Assembly (NCBI GenBank): GCA_020850755.1
Contig: JADZEB010000051.1
Span: 1 to 64,000 of the forward strand
DNA length: 64,000 bases
Source of the DNA: Alphaproteobacteria bacterium
GTDB lineage: Bacteria; Pseudomonadota; Alphaproteobacteria; Acetobacterales; Acetobacteraceae
Direction: 5' to 3'
Positions 44,216 to 52,574 of this stretch are shown here, piece after piece; the first letter of the stretch is position 1; each line of letters opens with the position of its first letter. The position numbers were made by a program, and so were the translations under genes. The notes beneath the pieces are model-generated. The model did no database searches. It saw nothing but the letters and a program-made list of their open reading frames with translations, and was not told where the DNA came from.

Positions 44216-45556
44216 TCAGGCCGGCGGGGGCGGTGATGCAAGCGCCGCGTGGTTCACATCCGCGGGCGCCGGGCCGCCCGCCGCCCAGTCGAGCAGCTCG
44301 ACCGTGTGCACCACCGGCAGCCCGCCGCCGGCAAGCTGGGTCATGCAGCCGATATTGCCGCTGGCGATCAGGTCGGGCCGGCGGCTGGCGATATTCGCGA
44401 GCTTGCGCGCGCGGAGCTGCCCCGCGATCTCCGGCTGCAGCAGGTTGTAGGTGCCGGCCGAGCCACAGCAGAGATGCCCCTCCGGCACCTCCAGCACGGT
44501 GAAGCCCGCCGCCGCCAGCAGCGCCTTGGGCTCCTTCGTGATCTTCTGGCCGTGCTGGAGCGAACAGGCGGCGTGGTAGGCGACGCGCAAGGGGGGCGGC
44601 CGCGCCCCCGGCGCCGGCTGGTAGCCGAGTTCGGCCAGCAACTCCGACACGTCGCGCGCGAGCCCCGCCACCCGCGCCGCCTTCTCGGCCCACTCGGGCT
44701 CGCCGCGCAGCATGAAGCCGTAATCCTTCACCGTCGTGCCGCAGCCCGAGGCGTTGACGATGATGGCATCGAGCCCCTCGCCCTCGATCTCGCGCGTCCA
44801 GGCGGCGACGTTCGCCCTGGCCGCCGACAAGGCCGCCTCGTGCCGGCCCATATGGTGCACCAGCGCGCCGCAGCAGCCCGCGCCGCTGGCCACCACCACC
44901 TCCACCCCCATGCGGGTGAGGAGGCGGATGGTCGCCTCGTTGATCGCGGGCGCGAGCACCTGCTGGGCGCAGCCGGCCAGCAGTGCCACGCGCTTGCGCC
45001 GCACGCCTTGCGCCGGATGGACGCGCGCCCCTTCCAGCGCCGAGCGGCCGGGCAGCGAGGCGGGCGCGAGGCGGAGCATCGCGCGCAGGCGCGCGGCGGT
45101 AGCAGAGCGGCCGGGCACCAGGCGGGCGAAGGGCCGGGCCAGCGCCGCCCCCATGAGCGCGAGGCGGAACAGCATCGGGCGCGGCAGCACGGCGGCGAGC
45201 AGGGCGCGCAGCGCGCGCTCGGGCCAGGGGCGGCGATAGGTCGCCTCGATATAGCTGCGGGCATGGTCGATCAGATGCATGTAGTGCACGCCCGAGGGGC
45301 AGGTGGTCATGCAGGAGAGGCAGGAGAGGCAGCGATCGAGATGGCGCACGACCAGTTCGCTCGCCGGGCGGCTGTTCTCCAGCATGTCCTTGATCAGGTA
45401 GATGCGCCCGCGCGGGGAATCGAGCTCGTCGCCCGCCAGGACGAAGGTGGGGCAGGTTGCGGTGCAGAAGCCGCAATGGACGCATTTGCGCAGGATCTTC
45501 TCGGACTCGCGAAGACCGGGGTCGGCAAGCTGCGCGGGGGTGAAGTGGGTTTGCAT
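44216..45556 (-). CDS. glcF: Glycolate oxidase iron-sulfur subunit
   Basis: This 446-residue electron-transfer subunit has two [4Fe-4S] motifs (CVHCGFCTATCP near residue 25 and CLSCLSCMTTCP near residue 76) and two CCG domains (GCCGALVHHMGRH and CCGSAGTYNLLQP). With GlcD and GlcE it oxidises glycolate to glyoxylate at the membrane. Its ATG shares a base with the stop of the embedded upstream gene (TAATG), so its translation is coupled to that foreign-looking gene. Confidence 0.94.
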   Translation of the reverse strand: MQTHFTPAQLADPGLRESEKILRKCVHCGFCTATCPTFVLAGDELDSPRGRIYLIKDMLENSRPASELVVRHLDRCLSCLSCMTTCPSGVHYMHLIDHARSYIEATYRRPWPERALRALLAAVLPRPMLFRLALMGAALARPFARLVPGRSATAARLRAMLRLAPASLPGRSALEGARVHPAQGVRRKRVALLAGCAQQVLAPAINEATIRLLTRMGVEVVVASGAGCCGALVHHMGRHEAALSAARANVAAWTREIEGEGLDAIIVNASGCGTTVKDYGFMLRGEPEWAEKAARVAGLARDVSELLAELGYQPAPGARPPPLRVAYHAACSLQHGQKITKEPKALLAAAGFTVLEVPEGHLCCGSAGTYNLLQPEIAGQLRARKLANIASRRPDLIASGNIGCMTQLAGGGLPVVHTVELLDWAAGGPAPADVNHAALASPPPPA

Positions 45557-46455
45557 TAGGTATTACCAGGTGGTAAATCTGCCAGATATTTAGAAGTTAA
45601 ATTATATAAGTAATCATAATTGGAATCTTTAGTTATTGTTGACAATATATTGTTAATGGTGCTGTTATTTATTGATTGAACAAAGCGAATTAATATACAA
45701 TATTTTTGATGATACATTTTTATTCTATGCAATAACATGCTCTCTCTTTGGTTTCTGAAATCTTCGGTAACCGTTTTTCTTATATGTTTATCATTTTCGA
45801 TAATAAGACTCATCTTTGCCAATGCCAAATCGATAACATCTCCAGATGTCTTGTGTTCCATTCTTATCATCACTTCATTAGAAATAAAATAATTGTTAGC
45901 TATGTCACATATAAAAGCCGCCTCAGTCATGCAATTTTCTTTCATTGAATTAACTATGTTCAGAAAACTTGCGATTTCCATCGCAGCAGCAAATTTCTCT
46001 TGCTGATCCCCCTGTTCCTCAAGCGCCCTCCGGTTCTCCTTCATCTCCTTGCGCTGCATGCGCAATTCGTGGCTCTGAAGCATGTAGCCCCAAACCAGCC
46101 ACATGAACGCCAAGGGCGCGAAGCCACCCGCCAGGAAGTCCCCGAGGGCATTCGCCTCCAAGCCACGAAGCTTCGTGACCGTAATTTTCGAGCTCCACCA
46201 ACTGAACAGCACGATAAGGGCGAGATAGCTGATCGACGCCAGGGCTGGGTAGCAGGCGTATGTGTACCAAGGCGCCGTGTCGTCGGTTCCTTTGATGGCC
46301 TTCGCCTCAAGCTTCGGCGGCGGCTTGCCGCGAACCTTGGCCCAGGCCCAAGCGAACGGGTGCCTGATGCGCGCGCACAGCGTGACGTGCTCGAACCTGG
46401 CGGGCGTTGCCTCGCCGGCCTTCTTCTCCCCCTCCCCCTTCCCTTCCTCCGCCAT
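45556..46455 (-). CDS. Membrane protein embedded in the glc operon, possible abortive-infection type
   Basis: This 299-residue protein is unrelated to glycolate metabolism. It has a basic/acidic N-terminus and two transmembrane helices (PALASISYLALIVLFSWW at about 77-94 and GGFAPLAFMWLVWGYMLQ). A charged coiled coil (MQRKEMKENRRALEEQGDQQ) and a helical cytoplasmic domain follow. The layout of two helices, an L-G-D-F turn and a coiled coil recalls putative phage abortive-infection (putAbiC-like) proteins; that comparison is inference. The 3' half (45559 to about 46010) is strikingly AT-rich, unlike all neighbours. The gene starts two bases before the glcE stop is cleared (an alternative ATG at 46470 overlaps glcE) and ends in TAATG with glcF. 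Confidence 0.7.
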   Translation of the reverse strand: MAEEGKGEGEKKAGEATPARFEHVTLCARIRHPFAWAWAKVRGKPPPKLEAKAIKGTDDTAPWYTYACYPALASISYLALIVLFSWWSSKITVTKLRGLEANALGDFLAGGFAPLAFMWLVWGYMLQSHELRMQRKEMKENRRALEEQGDQQEKFAAAMEIASFLNIVNSMKENCMTEAAFICDIANNYFISNEVMIRMEHKTSGDVIDLALAKMSLIIENDKHIRKTVTEDFRNQRESMLLHRIKMYHQKYCILIRFVQSINNSTINNILSTITKDSNYDYLYNLTSKYLADLPPGNT

Positions 46456-46456
46456 C

Positions 46457-47752
46457 TCACACCCCCGCATACATCCGGCCGGGGTTGAGGATGCGGTTCG
46501 GGTCGAACTGCTCCTTCACCCGCCGCGTCAGCGCGGCCAGCCCCTCGGGCTGCGGCTCGAACACCGGCACGGCGCGGCGGATCGCCTCGGGCGCGCGGAG
46601 CAAGGTGGCGTGCCCGCCGCCCGCCGCCGCCACCGCCGCGCGCACCACGCCGGCCCCGCCATCGGCCGCCGCGCCCGCATCGGCGCCCGCCACAGCCCCA
46701 GCGGCCACAGCCTCGCCCGCCACCTGCACCCACAGCAAGCCCCCGGCCCAGTCGAGGAACCAGTGGCAGGGCAGCGCGCGCGCGATCGCGAGCGCCGCCG
46801 CCCCGCCCGCGCTCGGCGCCAGCGAGACGCGCCAGAGCGGCGCCGCCGGCCGGCGCACGAAGGGCGAGACATCGCGGATCGCGGCCCAGAGCGCGCGCGA
46901 GGGCTCGGCCTCCAGCACCTCGGCGGCGGCGAAATCGGGCAGGCGCCGGCGCAAACTGTCGATGCGCCAGGATACGGAAGCGGGCGCGCCCTCGATGCGG
47001 AGCAGCGTCGCACTTCTGCCGTTGGCCGGGGCGAGCGTGTCGGCCACCAGGAAGTCGAACATCGGCGCCAGCCCCGCCGGCAGATGCGCCGCGCCCGAGG
47101 GCTCGTCCGGGCCGTTCAGCGCCTGCGTCAGCAGCCGCACCGCTTCCCGCGCGCCAAGGCCCGCCAGCAGCAGCGTGCGCTCGGTCTCGGGGCGGGGCAG
47201 CACCTTCACCGTGACCTCGGTCAGCACCGAAAGCGTGCCGTGGCTGCCGCAGAGAAGCTTGGGCAGGTCAAAGCCGGTGACGTTCTTCATCACCCGCCCG
47301 CCGCCCTTGTAAAGGACGCCGCCGCCCGACATGGCGCGGATGCCGAGGATATGGTCGCGCGCGGCACCGGCCTTGAAGCGGCGGGGGCCGGCCAGGTTGC
47401 AGGCGATCGCCCCGCCGATGGTGCCGTTCTCGCCGTCATGGCCCCAGACGGGGCCGAGGTCGGGCGGCTCGAAGGCGAACATCTGGCCCTTCTGGTCGAG
47501 CAGCGCCTGGAGCTCGCGCATCGGCGTCGCGGCGCCGGCGGAAAGCACCAGCTCCTCCGGCTCGTAGAAGCGCAGGCCCGCGAAGGCGTTCAGCATCAGG
47601 TTGGCATAGACCTTCAGCGGCCGGCCCCAGCCCGCCTTGCTGCCGCGCCCGAGCACCGCCAGGCCGCGCCGGCGCTCCTGGCAATAGCCGAGCACCTGGA
47701 CCAGCTCGGTCTCGTCGCGCGGGATGATCGAGGGAAGCTGCTCGTCGCTCAT
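46457..47752 (-). CDS. glcE: Glycolate oxidase FAD-binding subunit
   Basis: This 431-residue protein has a PCMH-type FAD domain: RGLAVLGRGSKAGWG, then NGTIGGAIACNLAGPRRFKA and GRVMKNVTGFDLPKLLCGSH. The C-terminal FDPNRILNPGRMYAGV is the normal GlcE end. An Ala/Gly-rich loop (near residues 345-380) is longer than usual. It follows glcD by 11 bp. Confidence 0.93.
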   Translation of the reverse strand: MSDEQLPSIIPRDETELVQVLGYCQERRRGLAVLGRGSKAGWGRPLKVYANLMLNAFAGLRFYEPEELVLSAGAATPMRELQALLDQKGQMFAFEPPDLGPVWGHDGENGTIGGAIACNLAGPRRFKAGAARDHILGIRAMSGGGVLYKGGGRVMKNVTGFDLPKLLCGSHGTLSVLTEVTVKVLPRPETERTLLLAGLGAREAVRLLTQALNGPDEPSGAAHLPAGLAPMFDFLVADTLAPANGRSATLLRIEGAPASVSWRIDSLRRRLPDFAAAEVLEAEPSRALWAAIRDVSPFVRRPAAPLWRVSLAPSAGGAAALAIARALPCHWFLDWAGGLLWVQVAGEAVAAGAVAGADAGAAADGGAGVVRAAVAAAGGGHATLLRAPEAIRRAVPVFEPQPEGLAALTRRVKEQFDPNRILNPGRMYAGV

Positions 47753-47763
47753 GGCTCGGCCGG

Positions 47764-49254
47764 TCAGAAGCGCGGCAGGTCGGGGAAGGGCAGCACGCCG
47801 CCGCGCACGACGATGCGGCCAAGCTCGGCGCAGCGATGCAGGGTGGGGAACACCTTGCCGGGATTGAGCAGCCCCTCGGGGTCGAAGGCGCATTTCAGCG
47901 CCTGCTGCTGGGCCAAGTCGGCCTCGGTGAACTGCTCGCCCATCAGGTCGCGCTTCTCGACGCCGACGCCATGCTCGCCGGTGAGCACGCCGCCCACCTC
48001 GACGCAGAGGCGGAGGATGTCGGCGCCGAACGCCTCGGCGCGTTCCAGTTCGCCCGGCGCGTTGGCATCGAACAGGATCAGCGGGTGCAGGTTGCCGTCG
48101 CCGGCGTGGAAGACGTTGGCCACGCGCAGCCGGTGCTTGCCGGCAAGCTCGCTCGTGCGGCGCAGCACCTCGGCGAGGCGGCCACGCGGGATGGTGCCGT
48201 CCATGCAGATGTAATCCGGCCCGATCGCGCCCACCGCCGGGAAGGCCGCCTTGCGCCCGGCCCAGAAGCGCAGCCGCTCCTCCTCGCTTTCGCTCGCGCG
48301 CAGCGTGGTGGCGCCAAGGCCGCGCGCGATGTCGTAGACGCGCTTTGTCAGCTCCGCGACCTCGCCTTCCGGACCGTCGAGCTCGACGATCAGCAGGCTT
48401 TCGGCGTCGGTGGGGTAGCCGGCGCGGACGAAATCCTCGGCCGCCAGGATGGCCGGGTGGTCCATCATCTCGATCCCGGCCGGGATGATGCCGGCGGCGA
48501 TGATGGCGCCGACGCAGTTGCCCCCCGCTTCCACGCTCGGGAAGCCCATCAGCAGCGCGCGCGCGGTGGCGGGCTGGGGCAGGATGCGCACCGTGACCTC
48601 GGTGATGATGCCGAGCAGACCCTCGGAGCCGGTGATGACGCCCATCAGGTCGTAGCCATCGGCATCGAGATGCGCCCCGCCGAGCCGGATCACGGTGCCG
48701 TCGATCAGCACCATCTCGATCCCGAGCAGGTTGTTGGCGGTGAGCCCGTATTTCAGGCAATGCACGCCGCCCGAATTCTCCGCCACATTGCCGCCGATCG
48801 AGCAGGCGATCTGCGACGAAGGATCGGGCGCGTAGTAGAAGCCCTGCTCCTCGACCGCCTTGGTGATGCCGAGGTTGGTCACGCCCGGCTGCACCACGGC
48901 AAGGCGGTTGTCGTAGTCGATCCCGAGGATGCGGTTGAACCTGCCCATCGCCACCAGCACGCCATCGGCCAGCGGCAGCGACCCGCCGGAAAGCGAGGTG
49001 CCGCCACCGCGCGGGACGATGCGGATGCGGTTCTCGTGGCAGTAGCGCAGCACGGCGGCGACCTCGGCCGTGTCCTCGGGCAGCACCACGACCAGGGGAA
49101 GCTGGCGATAGGCGGCGAGCGCGTCGCACTCATAGGCGCGGCGGCGCTCCTCCTCGGCGATGACGGCATCGGCGCCGAGCAGGGCGCGCAGATCAGCGAC
49201 GATCGTCTCGCGCCGGGCCATCGTGCCCGCATCGGGCTCCGGCATCATCAGCAT
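47764..49254 (-). CDS. glcD: Glycolate oxidase catalytic subunit
   Basis: This 496-residue FAD-linked oxidase has the FAD motifs PRGGGTSLSGGSLPLADG and GGNVAENSGGVHCLKYG. The C-terminal substrate domain has NVFHAGDGNLHPLILFD (metal/substrate His) and LTGEHGVGVEKRDLM. The start could be at 49254 or three codons later. It heads glcD-glcE-(embedded gene)-glcF and links to glycerate kinase in the same region. Confidence 0.94.
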   Translation of the reverse strand: MLMMPEPDAGTMARRETIVADLRALLGADAVIAEEERRRAYECDALAAYRQLPLVVVLPEDTAEVAAVLRYCHENRIRIVPRGGGTSLSGGSLPLADGVLVAMGRFNRILGIDYDNRLAVVQPGVTNLGITKAVEEQGFYYAPDPSSQIACSIGGNVAENSGGVHCLKYGLTANNLLGIEMVLIDGTVIRLGGAHLDADGYDLMGVITGSEGLLGIITEVTVRILPQPATARALLMGFPSVEAGGNCVGAIIAAGIIPAGIEMMDHPAILAAEDFVRAGYPTDAESLLIVELDGPEGEVAELTKRVYDIARGLGATTLRASESEEERLRFWAGRKAAFPAVGAIGPDYICMDGTIPRGRLAEVLRRTSELAGKHRLRVANVFHAGDGNLHPLILFDANAPGELERAEAFGADILRLCVEVGGVLTGEHGVGVEKRDLMGEQFTEADLAQQQALKCAFDPEGLLNPGKVFPTLHRCAELGRIVVRGGVLPFPDLPRF

Positions 49255-49416
49255 GGGCGCGCCACCTCCGCTCGGGCGTTCGCGCGATCATGTGGCGGCA
49301 TTCGCGGGTGCGCGCAAGCGTTTCGGCGCCCGCCCCGCTGCGCGCGGGGGAGCGCCGATCCAGACGCCGCGATGAAGGCGGCCGGGGGCTGCCCGGCCGA
49401 ACGCAAGCCGGGGCGA

Positions 49417-49542
49417 TCAGCCCTGGCGCGTCTTCATCCGCGGGTTCTTCTTGTTGATGATGTAGAGGCGGCCACGGCGGCGGACGAGGCGATTGTTCTT
49501 GTCGCGCACCCGGGCCGACTTGAGAGAATTTCGAATGCGCAT
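49417..49542 (-). CDS. rpmJ: 50S ribosomal protein L36, type B (zinc-free)
   Basis: This 41-residue protein reads [20 protein letters not shown], then [21 protein letters not shown]. This is the type-B L36 without the four zinc-binding residues of type A. RBS-like AGGTCTACC precedes the ATG. It is monocistronic, between glcD and a lipoprotein gene. Confidence 0.93.
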   Translation of the reverse strand: MRIRNSLKSARVRDKNNRLVRRRGRLYIINKKNPRMKTRQG

Positions 49543-49765
49543 GGTAGACCTGCGATCCTGCTCTGGTTCCTGGCGAAAGAGGCGCGGAACCTAGGGATTC
49601 CGCCCGGTCATGTCAACCGTGGCGGCGAGGCGGGAGGCCGGGCGTGCCGGGACGCGCCGAGACGGCCCGGCCAGCCGCGCCCGGGCGCGCCCGACTTCAC
49701 CGGAAGATGACAGCCCCTTCATGAACTGTCCCGGGCACCTGAATTATTCGTAATCATCATGTCGC

Positions 49766-49833
49766 CCCTGTTACATGCGAAGACGCGGCAGAGATTGAAA
49801 TTCCATGTAACAGGGAACAGTCCGTTTACATGC
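49766..49833. promoter_or_regulatory. Inverted TTACATG motifs, possible operator
   Basis: CCCTGTTACATG (49766-49777) and CATGTAACAGGG (49804-49815) form a perfect 12-bp inverted repeat across 26 bases. A third TTTACATG occurs near 49825. They lie in an unusually AT-rich island of the 463-bp gap before the lipoprotein gene. This could be a paired repressor site or a structured leader. The binding factor is unknown. Confidence 0.45.
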
Positions 49834-50005
49834 CGAAACATGCGGCATGGGTGGGTATTAATCGCTTTGATTTCGCCGATTTCATGGCCTCGCACGAAAG
49901 CCGCAACGGCGTATCGCGCATCCTTTCGCCTCGCGCTCCGCACCGCGCCGCCGCCGTCCCGGCGGGGCGCCCGGGCGCCGCGAACGAACCGAAGGATCCC
50001 CGAAG

Positions 50006-50197
50006 ATGTCCAAGACCTTCCTGCCGACGATGGCCGCGGCATTCCTTGTGCTCGGCCTTGCCGCCTGCGCCGAGCTGACCGGGCCAGCGCCCGGAACCCC
50101 GGCCGCCGGCAGTTCCAGCCCGAACTACGCGTCCGACGGTGGCGGCCAGGCAAGCAATGTCTGCGAGCGCGACCGCAACGCCTGCCTGGCCAACTAG
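50006..50197 (+). CDS. Small lipoprotein
   Basis: This 63-residue protein has a lipoprotein signal peptide (AAAFLVLGLAAC; lipobox LAAC, Cys at 21). The mature part is only about 43 residues, Gly/Ser/Pro-rich, with two further Cys near the end (VCERDRNACLAN) that could form a disulfide. The ATG follows AAGGATCCCCGAAG. Function is unknown. A downstream GC-rich region carries short hairpins. Confidence 0.65.
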   Translation: MSKTFLPTMAAAFLVLGLAACAELTGPAPGTPAAGSSSPNYASDGGGQASNVCERDRNACLAN

Positions 50198-50326
50198 CCG
50201 GAGGCACGCAGAGACGCCGCTGCCCGCGACCCCGGCACTACGGGCAGCGAAAGCGGCAGCGCCGCCAGGGCGAAAGCCCCGGCGGCGCTGTTCGTTCCAG
50301 GCGCGGCGCGGACGCCGCCGCCAGGC

Positions 50327-50791
50327 CTAGTCGGCGAACTCGGTCAGGTAGTAGCGCACCGTCTCGGTGCCGATGACGCGCGGCTTGTGGCGGTGCGCCT
50401 CGCCGGCCGGGATGTGCAGCATGTCCCCCGGGCCGGCCTCCACCGCATGGTCGTCGAACTGGTAGCGGATGCGACCGGCCAGCACGAACACGGAGTGCCC
50501 GGTCGTGCACCAGTCGGACTCCGGCCCGCCTGGGGCGCGCTCCTGGTAGCGGAGCGCGATGCCGAAGGGCGTGACCGCCTCGCGCAGGCGCAGCCGGGTC
50601 GAGGCCGAGTGCAGGGGCGTATCCGCCGCACGGAACAGGTAGGGGCTCGCCCCCTTCCCTTTGGCAATCCGCGGCTTGGCTTCGGACTTGGCCGCCGACA
50701 GCTTGCCTGGAGCGGCCTTTCTGGCCGCGGGCTTCTTCGCCGACGGCTTGGCGCCAGCCTTGGCGGTGCGTGCCTTCACTGTGCGTGCCAT
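50327..50791 (-). CDS. Cupin-domain protein with a histone-H1-like N-terminal tail
   Basis: This 154-residue protein has residues 1-48 almost entirely Lys/Ala/Arg/Pro (KPSAKKPAARKAAPGK style). A single cupin barrel follows: TGHSVFVLAGRIRYQFDDHA, then GPGDMLHIPAGEAHRHKP, with His residues suited to metal binding. The start follows a near-perfect GGAGGTGAT ribosome-binding site that contains the stop of the upstream MmgE/PrpD gene. The basic tail would bind nucleic acid or another polyanion and is very unusual on a cupin. Confidence 0.8.
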   Translation of the reverse strand: MARTVKARTAKAGAKPSAKKPAARKAAPGKLSAAKSEAKPRIAKGKGASPYLFRAADTPLHSASTRLRLREAVTPFGIALRYQERAPGGPESDWCTTGHSVFVLAGRIRYQFDDHAVEAGPGDMLHIPAGEAHRHKPRVIGTETVRYYLTEFAD

Positions 50792-50796
50792 GGCGA

Positions 50797-52449
50797 TCAC
50801 CTCCGGCCCTTGCCGCGCGCGGCGGCGCGCCTGCCGCCGCTGCGCGCGGGCTTGGCGCGGCGCGAGTTCGCCGCCTTGCGCGTCGGCGCCTTCTTCGCGG
50901 CAGGCCTGGCCTTCGGTTTCGCCCTTGGCTTCGCGGCCGGTTTCGCCCTGGCCTTGGCCTTCACCTTGGCCTTGGGTGCCGCCTTCGCCGTGGCCTTCGG
51001 CTTGGCGGCCGGCCTCGCCTTGGCCTTCGGCTTTGCACGCGCCTGAGCACCGGTCAGCATCGCCAGAACGGCGCGGTAGGGCTTGCGGTCGAGTTCCGTC
51101 CCGCCGGTGACGATCCGCCGCGCCACCTTGCCGAAGCCCGGGAAGGTCGGGTCGGCCAGTGCCGCGACCTTGGCCAGGATCTCGTCCTCGGAGAAGGGCT
51201 TGTCGGGTCCACCGCGCGCCGACAGGCACTCGCCCAGCACCTGGTCGCCATCGGTGAAGGTCACGGTGACGGCCGACGGGCGGTCGTTCGGCGGCGGCAT
51301 GGGCGGTTCCAGCACCGACAGGTTCACCTTGCGCCGCAGCGCCGCGACATCGTTGCGACGCAGCGAGGCGGCACCGAACGCCTCGGGGCCGGCATGGCCA
51401 TAGACCAGCGTCGCGGCCGCCGCATGCGGGATCGAGAAGCGCGCCGAAAGCGTGGTCGGCGGCTCCACCGCCTCGAGATGCTGGGCCATCTCGAAGGTGG
51501 CGACCTCGATCGCGCGGATACGGTCGGGATCGAGCGGGCGCGGCAGCTTGGGCAGCATCCCGAGCAGCGCGTCCACCGTGGCGTGGGCATACTGGCAGCA
51601 GGAGTGCAGCTTGTGATAGCCGCTCTCGATCTCCCACACCGCGCCGAGCCCGTCGGTCAGCGCGCCGGGCTCGACCCGCGCGCCGAGCGCATCGGCATAG
51701 ACGGTGAAGGGGGCCGAGTAGGACCCGCCCGCGCCGCAGGCGGCAAGGTCGGCGGCGCGCAGGCCAAGCTCGGCCCCGGTGCCAGCCCAACTGTTCTCCA
51801 CCAGCACGCCCTTGGTGGCGTGGTCGAACGGTCCGCACTGGGCGTAGGTGGCGGCGGCGTTCACGGCAGAGGCGAAGCTTTCCGCGTCGTAGCCGCGCAG
51901 CGCAGCCACGCCCGCGGCAGCGCCGACCGGCGAGAAATAGGCGTGCGGATGCACCACCACATGATCCCAGCGGAAGGCGCGGGCAAAACGTGCCACCACC
52001 TCGTAGCCGATCAGGCAGGCACGGATCACATCGCCGAGCGTCTTGCCGGTGGCCTCGGCCTCGGCCGAGACGGCCGGCACGACATAGAGGTGTGCGTGGC
52101 ACATGGCGCGTCGGAAGCCGGCATCGAGTTCGCACCAGTTGGCGGCGGTGCCGTTGGCGAAGGCCACGCCGACGCGGTCCGCCTGCGGCAGCCCCCTGGC
52201 CAGCACGCTCGCCTCGCCCCGCCCGGCGCGCTTGGCGATCAGCGCCTGGATCGCCCGCACCTCGGGCTCGGCGGCGGCGGCGACCATGGCGGAAAGGTCA
52301 TCGACCAGGGTCAGCGCCTCGCGCCGGCGCACGGCGGCCGAGACCGCGCCCGGCTTCACCCGCGCGGCCCAGGCATAAAGGGCGCGCAAGCCCTCCTCGA
52401 CCTTGCGTCGCGCCTCGGCGCCAGCGCCGGCGACGGTTCCCTCGGGCAT
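50797..52449 (-). CDS. MmgE/PrpD-family protein with a histone-H1-like C-terminal tail
   Basis: This 550-residue protein has residues 1-460 forming a MmgE/PrpD domain (2-methylcitrate dehydratase/aconitate decarboxylase family), with FANGTAANWCELDAGF, AHLYVVPAVSAEAEATGKTL and ESGYHKLHSCCQYAH. Residues about 465-550 are a Lys/Ala/Pro/Arg tail of repeated KAKAK/PAAKP units. AGGAGGGATCGTC precedes the ATG. The cupin gene starts 5 bp after the stop and opens with the same kind of tail. The enzyme's substrate is unknown; the neighbouring flavin oxidoreductase and importer suggest organic-acid metabolism. Confidence 0.87.
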   Translation of the reverse strand: MPEGTVAGAGAEARRKVEEGLRALYAWAARVKPGAVSAAVRRREALTLVDDLSAMVAAAAEPEVRAIQALIAKRAGRGEASVLARGLPQADRVGVAFANGTAANWCELDAGFRRAMCHAHLYVVPAVSAEAEATGKTLGDVIRACLIGYEVVARFARAFRWDHVVVHPHAYFSPVGAAAGVAALRGYDAESFASAVNAAATYAQCGPFDHATKGVLVENSWAGTGAELGLRAADLAACGAGGSYSAPFTVYADALGARVEPGALTDGLGAVWEIESGYHKLHSCCQYAHATVDALLGMLPKLPRPLDPDRIRAIEVATFEMAQHLEAVEPPTTLSARFSIPHAAAATLVYGHAGPEAFGAASLRRNDVAALRRKVNLSVLEPPMPPPNDRPSAVTVTFTDGDQVLGECLSARGGPDKPFSEDEILAKVAALADPTFPGFGKVARRIVTGGTELDRKPYRAVLAMLTGAQARAKPKAKARPAAKPKATAKAAPKAKVKAKARAKPAAKPRAKPKARPAAKKAPTRKAANSRRAKPARSGGRRAAARGKGRR

Positions 52450-52574
52450 GACGATCCCTCCTTGCCGAATGTAATGGTTCCGCGCAGTGTCGCGCCGCGA
52501 CGGCCGGCGGGCAAGGGTTCCTTGCCGCCGCGACGGCGAAACCATCCACCCTTTGCGAGCACGCCACCCACGCC

